DNA of 64,000 nt from JABMQB01 sp963677475 (GTDB lineage Bacteria; Bacteroidota; Bacteroidia; Bacteroidales; Prolixibacteraceae): contig CAXXQD010000013.1 of assembly GCA_963677475.2 (NCBI GenBank), forward strand, positions 3,829-67,828, given 5' to 3'. Below, one piece after another: positions 37,107-45,669 of the stretch; position 1 is the stretch's first letter; the number at the start of each line of letters is the position of its first letter. The notes below the pieces were generated by a model, which was not told the origin of the DNA, did no database searches, and worked only from the letters and a program-made list of their open reading frames with translations. The translations under genes were made by a program, and so were the position numbers.

Positions 37107-38108
37107 TTATGGCTTTGAAAACCTGGGATTCGAAGAATTCCTAAAATATAAGTACCATTTGATAAAGTTTTTTCTGTGCTGTTTTGATAATCCCCTGTGT
37201 ATCCTCAGGTTGTCTTTTAAATGGCCAAAGAAAGATTCAAGTCCATTGGTGCTTTTAGGTATCATAGGGTTCTCTAAAAAGTGGAACATGTTTGGAAGGG
37301 CTTTGCTGATTACTACAAAAGAGCGGCGGACCATTTTATGGGTATACCAGTACCTTCCTGTTTCTTCGCTGAAACTTTTTTCGTTAACAAAACCTTCGTA
37401 CAAATTGTACCAATCAACCAGCTCTTTAAGCCATAATTGCTTTTGTTGCTCATCTTCAATTAAATGAACTTTCGAGATTATCTTCCTTAATTCAATACCA
37501 GCATCGCTTTTGGGATTAGCTGACAACCAGATCCTGCACATCCTTTGAACATGGATGATACAGCGCTGTAACTTAACTTGTTTGCAGACTTTATTGATAG
37601 CTTTAAGAATAGCCCGGTGCCCATCGCAGGTTATGCTTTCGATCTGGACATTTAAAGCATGCAGGTTTTCCAGGTCTTCTTTGATCTCTTCATACCACTC
37701 GCCATTGGTCAAACGGTAGAGTTGGGTAAATTTGACCGTATTGTCACGGTACACTATCAAACACAAGTTATTACTAAAATATGTACCGTCAATAATCAGG
37801 TTGACTTTTTCTGAAGGATAAACACTAAGCACTGGAGGTTTGGATAAATATCCATGGAAATAACGTTTTAAAGTGCGGACAGAATAACCACTCTCAGTTG
37901 AAATTATATCTAATGTTTGTTTTTGGAGCACCCATTTTTTGAACCAAATGAAACGGTTTGATTTTGAAACCCCAGGGTTGTTCCTGGTAAAATAAATCCC
38001 ACAACTCTTACACCGGAACCGTTGTCTTCTATTCTGGAAACCCCATCGGATTACATCCAAACTATTGCACGCCCAACATGATGTTTTTAACCATGTTTTT
38101 GACAACAA
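37107..38108 (-). CDS. Transposase, IS256-like (Zn-binding variant)
   Basis: A 333-aa protein. The N-terminal Zn ribbon (CWAC...CKSC, residues 12-36) is followed by an HTH-like region and a DDE core of the Mutator/IS256 type: IIDGTYF near 110, CDGHRAIL near 160, a C-IIHVQRM segment and a C-terminal Glu in STNGLESFFGHLK. A stop codon in frame at 38115-38117 rules out a longer protein, and no ATG is available, so translation must begin at TTG (38108 or 38105). The start lies directly after a 30-bp palindrome and seven T, which probably hold expression low. It looks intact. Confidence 0.88.
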   Translation of the reverse strand: MLSKTWLKTSCWACNSLDVIRWGFQNRRQRFRCKSCGIYFTRNNPGVSKSNRFIWFKKWVLQKQTLDIISTESGYSVRTLKRYFHGYLSKPPVLSVYPSEKVNLIIDGTYFSNNLCLIVYRDNTVKFTQLYRLTNGEWYEEIKEDLENLHALNVQIESITCDGHRAILKAINKVCKQVKLQRCIIHVQRMCRIWLSANPKSDAGIELRKIISKVHLIEDEQQKQLWLKELVDWYNLYEGFVNEKSFSEETGRYWYTHKMVRRSFVVISKALPNMFHFLENPMIPKSTNGLESFFGHLKDNLRIHRGLSKQHRKNFIKWYLYFRNSSNPRFSKP

Positions 38109-38141
38109 AAAAAGTTAATTGAAACGCGTTTCAATTAACTT
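38107..38141 (-). terminator. Perfect 30-bp palindrome plus T7 upstream of the transposase
   Basis: AAGTTAATTGAAACG joins its exact complement CGTTTCAATTAACTT (38112-38141). On the minus strand it is followed by a run of seven T ending at 38107, directly before the transposase start. It has the form of an intrinsic terminator facing inward, so infB read-through would stop before the transposase. It may also hide the start region in a hairpin. Confidence 0.7.
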
Positions 38142-38217
38142 CTCTCTAAATATTGATAAAACTGGTAATCCCAGACTTTTTACCAACTATTTTTGTCTAT
38201 TATATCTAAATATATGA

Positions 38218-41200
38218 TTAAAGCGTTTTTGCAACTTCAATTTCGTGGTAGGCTTCTACGTGGTCGCCAACTTTTATGTCGTTGAAGTTTTCGATGTTCA
38301 GACCACATTCATATCCATTTTTCACTTCCTTCACATCGTCTTTAAAACGTTTGAGTGAGCCAAGTGTGCCTGAATAAATTACAATTCCATCACGGATTAC
38401 CCTTACTTTTGATGATCGGGCAATTTTACCATCACGGACCAAACATCCGGCAATGGTACCAACCTTGGTAATTTTAAACGTTTCAAGTATTTCCGCTGTC
38501 CCGGTAATTTCTTCCTTAATTTCAGGGGAAAGCATTCCTTCCATTGCCAGTTTAATTTCGTTTATGGCATCGTAAATAATTGAGTATAAACGAATATCGA
38601 TTTGCTCTTTTTCCGCAATTTTCCTGGCATTTAATGTTGGCCTAACCTGGAACCCAACAACAATTGCTTCCGATGCTGTTGCCAACATAATATCTGATTC
38701 GGAAATTGCCCCGACCGATTTATGAATTACATTCACCTGAATTTCTTCGGTCGAAAGTTTAATTAAAGAATCGGAAAGCGCCTCAATAGATCCATCCACA
38801 TCACCTTTTACAATCAAGTTCAATTCCTGGAAGTTTCCAATTGCAATCCTTCTACCAATTTCATCAAGGGTAATATGTTTTTGAGTCCTTAATCCTTGTT
38901 CACGCGCAAGCTGCTCGCGTTTGTTGGCAATTTGCCTGGCTTCACGTTCAGTTTCCATCACGTTAAATTTGTCACCAGCCTGGGGTGCACCATCCAAACC
39001 AAGAATAATTACTGGCTCGGCAGGACCTGCGCTGTCAACCCTTTGGTTACGCTCATTAAACATTGCCTTAACGTGGCCGTAAAATTGTCCGGTAAGGATA
39101 ATGTCGCCTTGGCGAAGGGTTCCGTTTTGAACCAACATAGTTGCCACAAAACCACGGCCTTTATCAAGTGTAGACTCGATAATGGTACCTGTTGCCCTTT
39201 TCTCCGGATTACCTTTAAGTTCAAGCATTTCAGCTTCCAAAAGAACCTTTTCGAGGAGTTCGTTGATGTTTACCCCATTTTTAGCTGAGATATCTTGCGA
39301 CTGGTATTTACCTCCCCATTCTTCCACCAGGAAATTTAAGTTAGCAAGCCCTTCTTTTATTTTTTCAGGATTAGCCCCTGGTTTGTCAATTTTGTTAATT
39401 GCAAAAACAATTGGCACCCCTGCAGCAGTTGCGTGGTTAATTGCCTCTTTTGTTTGTGGCATAATATCATCATCGGCGGCAACAATAATAATTGCAATAT
39501 CGGTGATTTGTGCCCCACGTGCACGCATTGCCGTAAATGCTTCGTGCCCGGGTGTATCTAAAAAGGTGATGTCTTTTCCACTTGGCAGGCTCACATGGTA
39601 AGCCCCAATATGCTGTGTAATCCCTCCGGCCTCACCGGCAATTACATTGGTATCGCGAATGTAGTCGAGCAACGATGTTTTTCCATGGTCAACGTGCCCC
39701 ATTACTGTTACAATTGGTGGACGTGGGATCAGATCTTCATCTTTATCTTCGTCTTCTTCAATTGCTTCCTGGATAGAAATACTTACAAATTCTACGGTGA
39801 AGCCAAATTCTTCCGCAACAATCGACATGGTTTCTGCATCCAACCTTTGGTTAATTGAAACAAAAAGCCCTAAACTCATACATGTTGCAATAATCTTTGT
39901 TACCGGCACATCCATCATGGTTGCAAACTCTGATGCAGTTACAAATTCTGTAACTTTAAGAACACTCTTTTGTGTTTCTTGCAAGTCGGCTTCCACTTGC
40001 GCTTTTTCACTTACTGCAGCTCTTTTTTCCCTCCGGTATTTCGAACCTTTTGATTTTCCTTTGGAGGTTAATCTTGCAAGTGTGTCTTTTATTTGCTTTT
40101 GAACATCCTCTTCCGAAACTTCTTTTCGAAGTGGGCGTTTTGAAATATTCCGTTTATTCTCAGGCCTGTTCCTGTCTCCTCCTTGTTTGTTATCGACCGA
40201 AATTCTTTGCCCATCTTTATTAATTCTCTTTCTTCGTTTTTTTCCTGATCCGGCATCCCCAACTTTCGATTGGCCTTTTTTATCGTTATCGTTAATATTA
40301 ATCTTCCCGACAACGTTTGGGCCATTTAATTTTTCAGCCCGTGTTTTATAAAGGTCTTGTCCTGGTTTCCCTTTTTGTTGGTCCCTGCCGTGCCCATCCC
40401 TTCCGGGTGCTTTTTGCAGGTTTTTGATTTTTTCTTTTAACCGTTCTTTGCGGTCTTTTTCTCGCTCTTCTTTTGACTTTTTTGCAGGACGTGTTTTTTG
40501 GTTGATATCGGCAAGGTTAATTTTTCCGATTACCTTTACCGATTCCACTTTTGGCACATCTGTTTTAATATGTTTTTTCTTTTCAAGAGCATTTTCTTTG
40601 GGTTCAACCGTTTTTTGCTTTTCCTTGGTATCTTCAACCGCCTTTTCTATTTTCTTATCCTCAGGAGCTTCTGCAGCCTTTGCTTTTGATTCCTCTTTTA
40701 CACTTTTATCAGCGGCTTCGGTTTTTGGTTTCGGAGTGGCAGCCTTTTGTACTTTCTCCTCAATAACTTCCAGCTTCTTTTCTTCTACAGGCTTAGCCTT
40801 TTGGGCTTCCTGAACATCGGGTTTTTCCTTCTTAGGTTTGTCGATATCAATTTTACCAACCACTTTTATACCATCTTCCGCTTTTGGCGTTGGGGAAAAT
40901 ACCTCTTCTTTTGTTTCGACTTTTGTCGGTTTTGCAACCTCAGGCTTTGGTTTTTCTACAATAGGATCATTGGTTTTATCAACTTCAATTTTATCCTCCT
41001 CAGTGCTTTCACTTCTAGTTCGTTGATTTTTGAGCTGGATTTTCTCAGACTCCCTCTTCAGGTTAATATCGCTTTTATATTCTTTTTCAAGAAGATGAAC
41101 TGCTTCTTCCGATACTTTTGTATTGGGATTAGAATCAATATCGAACCCTTTTTTATGCAGGAAGTCAACAATCGTTGAAATACCAACATTGAATTCTCTT

Positions 41201-41250
41201 GCAAGTTTGCTTAACCGTTTTGTCTTGCCTAATGTCATAAACTTTTTCAA
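38218..41250 (-). CDS. infB: Translation initiation factor IF-2
   Basis: A 1010-aa GTPase that brings initiator tRNA to the ribosome. N-terminal IF2_N helix bundle (residues 5-55, LSKLAREFNVGISTIVDFLHKKG), then a long Lys/Glu/Pro-rich linker to about 430 in which the V-GKI-I motif recurs four times. A second IF2_N lies at about 432-485. The G domain follows with GHVDHGKT at 518-525, DTPGHEAF and NKIDKPG, then domains II-IV. An alternative start at ATG 41238 (MTLGKTKRL) fits homologues slightly better. Last gene of rimP-nusA-infB, with the IS just 20 bp beyond its stop. Confidence 0.97.
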   Translation of the reverse strand: MKKFMTLGKTKRLSKLAREFNVGISTIVDFLHKKGFDIDSNPNTKVSEEAVHLLEKEYKSDINLKRESEKIQLKNQRTRSESTEEDKIEVDKTNDPIVEKPKPEVAKPTKVETKEEVFSPTPKAEDGIKVVGKIDIDKPKKEKPDVQEAQKAKPVEEKKLEVIEEKVQKAATPKPKTEAADKSVKEESKAKAAEAPEDKKIEKAVEDTKEKQKTVEPKENALEKKKHIKTDVPKVESVKVIGKINLADINQKTRPAKKSKEEREKDRKERLKEKIKNLQKAPGRDGHGRDQQKGKPGQDLYKTRAEKLNGPNVVGKININDNDKKGQSKVGDAGSGKKRRKRINKDGQRISVDNKQGGDRNRPENKRNISKRPLRKEVSEEDVQKQIKDTLARLTSKGKSKGSKYRREKRAAVSEKAQVEADLQETQKSVLKVTEFVTASEFATMMDVPVTKIIATCMSLGLFVSINQRLDAETMSIVAEEFGFTVEFVSISIQEAIEEDEDKDEDLIPRPPIVTVMGHVDHGKTSLLDYIRDTNVIAGEAGGITQHIGAYHVSLPSGKDITFLDTPGHEAFTAMRARGAQITDIAIIIVAADDDIMPQTKEAINHATAAGVPIVFAINKIDKPGANPEKIKEGLANLNFLVEEWGGKYQSQDISAKNGVNINELLEKVLLEAEMLELKGNPEKRATGTIIESTLDKGRGFVATMLVQNGTLRQGDIILTGQFYGHVKAMFNERNQRVDSAGPAEPVIILGLDGAPQAGDKFNVMETEREARQIANKREQLAREQGLRTQKHITLDEIGRRIAIGNFQELNLIVKGDVDGSIEALSDSLIKLSTEEIQVNVIHKSVGAISESDIMLATASEAIVVGFQVRPTLNARKIAEKEQIDIRLYSIIYDAINEIKLAMEGMLSPEIKEEITGTAEILETFKITKVGTIAGCLVRDGKIARSSKVRVIRDGIVIYSGTLGSLKRFKDDVKEVKNGYECGLNIENFNDIKVGDHVEAYHEIEVAKTL

Positions 41251-41358
41251 TATTTATTTGTAATCCTAAAGCCTCCAGTTCTTTAACTTATTGCAAGTTT
41301 AACTGCAATATCTTTAACCCACAACTTAAAAGCCAATAATTTTAATCGAAGCAACAAT

Positions 41359-42594
41359 TTATTCAAATTCTGTTCGCAGAACCCGAATCACTTCATCAAT
41401 AGTCTCTTCTTCAAGATCTGTTCTTTTAATCAATTCTTCCCTTGTTAAATTGAGTACGTTTTTCGCCGTATCACAACCTATTGCTTTTAATTGATCAATG
41501 ATCCAGTCTTCAATTTCATCTGCAAATTCTTCCAAATTCACATCTTCGTCGTCTTGTGCCATTTCCCTGTAAACGTCAATCTCATAGCCTGTTAATTGAC
41601 TCGCCAAACGAATATTTAACCCGCCCTTCCCGATAGCAAGTGATACTTCTTCGGGTTTCAGGTAAACTTCTGCCTTTTTGGTTTCCTCTATTATTTTTAT
41701 GGATGATATTTTAGCTGGGTTTAGTGATCGTTTGATAAACAATTGTAAGTTGGATGAAAAATTGATAACATCAATGTTTTCGTTCTTTAATTCACGAACA
41801 ATACCGTGAATCCTTGAACCTTTCATTCCAACACAAGCCCCAACCGGGTCAATTCTTTCATCGTATGATTCAACAGCTACCTTGGCCCGTTCACCCGGAA
41901 CACGCACAATTTTCTTAATTGTAATTAAGCCATCAAAAATTTCCGGTATTTCCAATTCAAATAAACGTTCCAAAAATGCAGGAGATGTTCTTGAAAGGAT
42001 AATTAACGGATTATTGTTTCGTAGTTCAACTTTGTGAACCACTGCCCTAAGCGTGTCTCCTTTACGGAAATAATCCGAAGGGATTTGTTCTTGTTTCGGA
42101 AGGATTAGTTCATTTCCTTCGTCATCTAAAACGAGCATTTCCTTTTTCCAAACCTGATAAACTTCACCAGTGACAATATCGTTGATTTTGTCCTTATACT
42201 TGGAAAAGATATAGTCTTTTTCAAGTTCCAGGATTTTACTTGCAAGGTTTTGGCGCAAATTTAGGATTGCACGCCTTCCGAAATCAACTAACTTAACCTC
42301 ATCTGTTACTTCTTCACCAACTTCGTAATCATCGTCAATTTTTTTCGCGTCGCTAAGGGTTATTTCGAGCGCAGGATCTTCCAAGTTGTCATCTTCAACA
42401 ACCATGCGGTTTCTCCACATTTCGAAGTCTCCTTTGTCAATATTAATAATAATATCAAAGTTCTCGGCAGTTCCGTATTGTCTTGTCAAAACACTTCTGA
42501 AAACTTCTTCAAGAACACTCATCATGGTTGCCCTATCGATGTTTTTTAGCTCCTTAAATTCAGCAAAGGTATCTACCAGGTTCACATTATCCAT
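41359..42594 (-). CDS. nusA: Transcription termination/antitermination factor NusA
   Basis: 411 aa: N-terminal RNA-polymerase-binding domain (1 to about 130), an S1 domain (about 135-200), and two KH domains carrying ERAKVAVESYDERIDPVGACVG and the GxxG loops GMKGSR and GKGG. A short helix-hairpin-helix tail ends VLRTEFE. It binds RNA polymerase and nascent RNA, controlling pausing and termination. It lies 10 bp after rimP and 108 bp before infB, in the conserved bacterial order. Confidence 0.97.
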   Translation of the reverse strand: MDNVNLVDTFAEFKELKNIDRATMMSVLEEVFRSVLTRQYGTAENFDIIINIDKGDFEMWRNRMVVEDDNLEDPALEITLSDAKKIDDDYEVGEEVTDEVKLVDFGRRAILNLRQNLASKILELEKDYIFSKYKDKINDIVTGEVYQVWKKEMLVLDDEGNELILPKQEQIPSDYFRKGDTLRAVVHKVELRNNNPLIILSRTSPAFLERLFELEIPEIFDGLITIKKIVRVPGERAKVAVESYDERIDPVGACVGMKGSRIHGIVRELKNENIDVINFSSNLQLFIKRSLNPAKISSIKIIEETKKAEVYLKPEEVSLAIGKGGLNIRLASQLTGYEIDVYREMAQDDEDVNLEEFADEIEDWIIDQLKAIGCDTAKNVLNLTREELIKRTDLEEETIDEVIRVLRTEFE

Positions 42595-42604
42595 TGCTCT
42601 TAAT

Positions 42605-43069
42605 TTATTTAAATGAAATTATTGTTTTTGTTGTTTTTATTTCCTCAAAACTAAAAAAATGGCTTTGAACCACTTTTTCTTTTTTCTTTTTTCCTTCTAC
42701 TCTTTCCAATTTGTTTGTTTCTATTGTAATACCTTTATCGGTGGCTTCTTTTAAAATGCCTTTCAATGGCTCACCTTTTTTTAATACAACAGCAACCTCT
42801 TTTCCAACATTTTTAAGGTATTGCTGAAAAACTTTAAATGGTTTTTCAAGCCCTGCCGAAGAAACATGTAATTCAAAATCTTCCACTTCCCTATCCAGGT
42901 TTCCTTCTATATTTCTGCTTATTTGTATACATTCATCAATGGAGATCCCTTCCATGCTATCCACATAAACATTGATAACATTGGTGCTGCTAACCAAAAC
43001 ATCTACCAAAAACATTCCTTCCGAAAGTTTCTCTTCTGCAAGTTTTATAATGGTCTCTTTCTCTATCAT
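42605..43069 (-). CDS. rimP: Ribosome maturation factor RimP
   Basis: A 154-aa protein with the RimP N-terminal domain (VDVLVSSTNVINVYVDSMEGISIDECIQISRNIE) and the small SH3-like C-terminal domain. It is needed for 30S subunit assembly. First gene of the rimP-nusA-infB operon, with a near-consensus promoter about 60 bp upstream and a small hairpin in its leader. Confidence 0.95.
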   Translation of the reverse strand: MIEKETIIKLAEEKLSEGMFLVDVLVSSTNVINVYVDSMEGISIDECIQISRNIEGNLDREVEDFELHVSSAGLEKPFKVFQQYLKNVGKEVAVVLKKGEPLKGILKEATDKGITIETNKLERVEGKKKKEKVVQSHFFSFEEIKTTKTIISFK

Positions 43070-43086
43070 TTTTTAGCAACAAAATA

Positions 43087-43102
43087 GGGGACTCCAGTCC
43101 CC
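43087..43102. other. Hairpin in the rimP leader
   Basis: GGGGACT-CC-AGTCCCC, a perfect 7-bp inverted repeat about 18 bp before the rimP start and inside its predicted transcript. Possible leader regulation; no U-run follows on the minus strand. Confidence 0.4.
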
Positions 43103-43130
43103 TTCACCACATTAATTAGTAAATTCAGCG

Positions 43131-43161
43131 CAAAAATAGTAAAATCTATGTAATCTGCAAA
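43131..43161 (-). promoter_or_regulatory. Promoter of rimP-nusA-infB (near-perfect Bacteroidota consensus)
   Basis: On the minus strand TTTG (43161-43158), exactly 19 bp, then TATTTTTG (43138-43131). Both boxes and the spacing equal the published Bacteroidota primary-sigma consensus TTTG-N19-TAnnTTTG. Confidence 0.75.
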
Positions 43162-43279
43162 ATTGAAAGGGGATATAAAATGCTGATTATTAGAGTTGGA
43201 ATTAATGTGTAATAAATCGATATGAATTGAATTGATTTGTACCTTAATTTAAACCAATTCTTAATCTTAAAAAGTTTTA

Positions 43280-43287
43280 TACATTTG
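43280..43287 (+). promoter_or_regulatory. Candidate -7 box for the HD phosphohydrolase gene
   Basis: TACATTTG, an exact TAnnTTTG match 23 bp before the start codon. No clear -33 box lies at the right distance, so support is partial. Confidence 0.4.
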
Positions 43288-43310
43288 TTGAAACCAGAAA
43301 AGAAACAGAG

Positions 43311-44564
43311 TTGATAAATAAAAAAATTAACAAGAAAAAAATAATAAATGATCCCGTTTTTGGATTTATCAGCATCCAGTCGGAGCTTGTTTTTGATTTA
43401 ATTGAACATCCTTACTTTCAGAGATTAAGGAGGATTAAACAACTTGGGCTTTCTTGTTTGGTTTTTCCGGGTGCCAACCATACAAGGTTCGAACATGCCA
43501 TTGGCACAACACATTTAATGCGGCAAGCAATTGCTGTTTTACGAAATAAGGGGCATGAAATTACAAATGATGAAGCAGAGGCAGTTACCATCGCTATTCT
43601 GTTACATGATATTGGGCATGGACCATTTTCGCATGTTCTCGAAAATACCCTTCTGAATGTTTCGCATGAAGAAATTTCGCTCATGCTTATGGAGAAACTA
43701 AACAAAGAGTTTAATGGGCGCTTAAGCATGGCAATCGAAATATTTAAGAACAAACACAAGAAAACCTATTTGCACCAACTTGTGGCAAGCCAATTAGATA
43801 TGGACCGTTTAGATTACCTGCAACGCGACAGTTTTTTTACCGGAGTTACGGAAGGGCTTGTTGGGATTGACAGGATAATAAAAATGCTGAACCTTTATAA
43901 CGATACTTTGGTAGTGGATGCAAAAGGTATTTATTCCATCGAAAAATTTTTGATCGCAAGAAGGTTGATGTATTGGCAGGTGTATTTGCATAAGGCTGTG
44001 GTGTCCGCAGAATTTATGCTTGTTAATATCCTTCGTAGGGCAAGATACCTTATCGCAAAAGGTGAAGAATTGTTTGCGCCATCTGCATTTAAATTGTTTT
44101 TAGAGAGCTCTTTTTCATTGGTTGATTTTAAAGAGAAAGGGAATGCTGATTTTTGTAATGTTTTAGAAGAGTTTGCATCGCTTGATGACAACGATATATT
44201 AACTGCGGTTAAAATCTGGCAAAATAATCCCGATAAAATACTTTCGCAATTAAGTCTGGGATTGATAAATCGTAAATTGTTTCGAATTGAGCTGAAAGAA
44301 AAAGAATTCACCCAAAAGAAAAAGGAACATTTGTTAACCCAAATCCAACAAAAATATGACGTCTCAAAAGAAGATGCTTCTTATTTTCTAATAAATGGAG
44401 AACTAATAAACAATGCTTACAATAAATACAATGAGAATATACAAATACTTCAGAAGTCAGGTAAAATAGAGGATGTAAAGGATGCGTCTGATATAAATTT
44501 GTCGGCATTGACTAAAACCGTCCGCAAATTTTTTCTCTGTTTTCCAAAAGAATTGGACTTTTAG
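43311..44564 (+). CDS. HD-domain phosphohydrolase (YwfO/dNTPase-like)
   Basis: A 417-aa cytoplasmic protein with a complete HD metal site: His62 (FEHAIGT), His99-Asp100 (LLHDIGHGPFSH) and a later Asp in QLDMDRLDYLQRDS. The fold matches dGTP triphosphohydrolase-like HD proteins that hydrolyse (d)NTPs, though the substrate of this branch is uncertain. The start is TTG 43311: no ATG is in frame before the conserved IINDPVFGFI block. It lies directly upstream of lpxD, whose promoter overlaps its last codons. Confidence 0.9.
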   Translation: MINKKINKKKIINDPVFGFISIQSELVFDLIEHPYFQRLRRIKQLGLSCLVFPGANHTRFEHAIGTTHLMRQAIAVLRNKGHEITNDEAEAVTIAILLHDIGHGPFSHVLENTLLNVSHEEISLMLMEKLNKEFNGRLSMAIEIFKNKHKKTYLHQLVASQLDMDRLDYLQRDSFFTGVTEGLVGIDRIIKMLNLYNDTLVVDAKGIYSIEKFLIARRLMYWQVYLHKAVVSAEFMLVNILRRARYLIAKGEELFAPSAFKLFLESSFSLVDFKEKGNADFCNVLEEFASLDDNDILTAVKIWQNNPDKILSQLSLGLINRKLFRIELKEKEFTQKKKEHLLTQIQQKYDVSKEDASYFLINGELINNAYNKYNENIQILQKSGKIEDVKDASDINLSALTKTVRKFFLCFPKELDF

Positions 44565-44583
44565 TATATAAAACCTATTTTTG
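44553..44583 (+). promoter_or_regulatory. Promoter of lpxD-lpxC/fabZ-lpxA
   Basis: TTG at 44553-44555, 20 bp, then TATTTTTG at 44576-44583. It overlaps the stop codon of the HD gene and gives a leader of about 14 nt before lpxD. Confidence 0.65.
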
Positions 44584-44602
44584 CAACGCTAAAATTATAT
44601 GA

Positions 44603-45640
44603 ATGGAATTTAAAGCATCAGACATTGCTGCTTTTTTGGGGGGTGAAATAGTTGGAGACGGATCGGTAAGGATAAGCAATGTTTCGAAAATAGAAGAAGG
44701 GCAGCCAGGCACTTTGGCATTTTTGGCTAACCCGAAATATGAGGCTTATTTATATACTACAAAGGCCTCTGTTATCCTCATTAATAAAAATGTTGAACTT
44801 AAGTCGGAAGTGGAGCCTACGTTAATTAAGGTAGACGACGCTTATCAGTCATTCGCATCACTGCTCGAACTTTATATGCAAGCAAAGGCAAACTCCAAAA
44901 AGGGGATTGAACAACCAAGTTTTGTAAGTGAAACGGCAAAAATTGGTGAAGATATTTACCTTGGCGCTTTTGCATATATAGGAAATAATGTGACAATTGG
45001 GACCAACGTTAAAATATATCCAAATGCTTATGTCGGCGACAATACTACTATTGCCGACAACTGTATTTTATATTCAGGGGTGAAAATCTACGAAGACTGC
45101 GTGATAGGGAAAAATTGCATTATCCATGCCGGAGCTGTAATTGGTGCTGATGGATTTGGTTTTGCGCCTCAAAATGACGGAACGTATAAAAAAATACCTC
45201 AAATTGGGAATGTGATCCTTGAAGATGATGTGGAGATTGGTGCCAATACTTGTATTGATTGTGCAACAATGGGATCAACCATCATACGGCAAGGGACAAA
45301 ACTTGATGACCTAATTATGGTTGGGCACAACTGTGAAATAGGTAAAAATACAGTATTTGCAGCCCAGGTAGGAGTTGCCGGATCATCAAAAGTTGGTGAC
45401 AATTGTAAATTTGGCGGCCAGGTAGGGATTGCAGGTCATGCCAAAATAGGCAATAATGTTCAACTTGGAGGACAAGCGGGAGTTTCAGGGAATGTGAAGG
45501 ATGGTAAATCAATGCTTGGTTCTCCAGCAATAGATATTGTACTTGCTGCAAAATCATTTGTGGCACTAAAAAACTTACCGGGTTTAGTAAAAGATGTACA
45601 CCAACTTAAAAAAGAAATAAAAGATTTAAAGCCGGAATAA
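44603..45640 (+). CDS. lpxD: UDP-3-O-(3-hydroxyacyl)glucosamine N-acyltransferase
   Basis: 345 aa. The N-terminal uridine-binding domain (residues 1-100) is followed by a left-handed beta-helix of hexapeptide repeats (IGTNVKIYPNAYVGDN...). It contains DGFGFAP and the catalytic-type His242 (MVGHNCEIG). It adds the N-linked hydroxy-fatty acid in lipid A synthesis. The C-terminal helix ends LKKEIKDLKPE. First gene of a three-gene lipid A operon, 29 bp before lpxC/fabZ. Confidence 0.96.
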   Translation: MEFKASDIAAFLGGEIVGDGSVRISNVSKIEEGQPGTLAFLANPKYEAYLYTTKASVILINKNVELKSEVEPTLIKVDDAYQSFASLLELYMQAKANSKKGIEQPSFVSETAKIGEDIYLGAFAYIGNNVTIGTNVKIYPNAYVGDNTTIADNCILYSGVKIYEDCVIGKNCIIHAGAVIGADGFGFAPQNDGTYKKIPQIGNVILEDDVEIGANTCIDCATMGSTIIRQGTKLDDLIMVGHNCEIGKNTVFAAQVGVAGSSKVGDNCKFGGQVGIAGHAKIGNNVQLGGQAGVSGNVKDGKSMLGSPAIDIVLAAKSFVALKNLPGLVKDVHQLKKEIKDLKPE

Positions 45641-45669
45641 TCTCGAATGGCTTGACAAAATATTATTTT

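Larger units (their letters stand above)
36946..38197 (-). mobile_element. Insertion sequence, IS256-like, Zn-ribbon variant
   Basis: About 1.25 kb bounded by 14-bp perfect terminal inverted repeats: CAAAAATAGTTGGT at 36948-36961 and its complement at 38182-38195. A shared outer G follows one mismatch. A single transposase gene lies on the minus strand. No matching 8-9-bp target duplication is seen at these limits, so the exact ends may be off by a few bases. It lies between the kbl terminator and the infB stop codon. Confidence 0.85.

Noticed and set aside
38105..38117. Programmed frameshift at the T7 run before the transposase
   Set aside because: The T-run is upstream of the only usable start and no upstream reading frame feeds into it; a terminator explains it better.
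38896..41178. Several plus-strand frames of 60-143 codons opposite infB
   Set aside because: They lie opposite the low-complexity Lys/Glu linker and the GTPase core and give Phe/Leu/Ser-rich sequences without motifs or spacing of real genes.
43311..43313. TTG start of the HD gene as a sign of a truncated gene
   Set aside because: A TAnnTTTG box is placed correctly upstream and the N-terminus is complete relative to the conserved block, so TTG is probably the true start.
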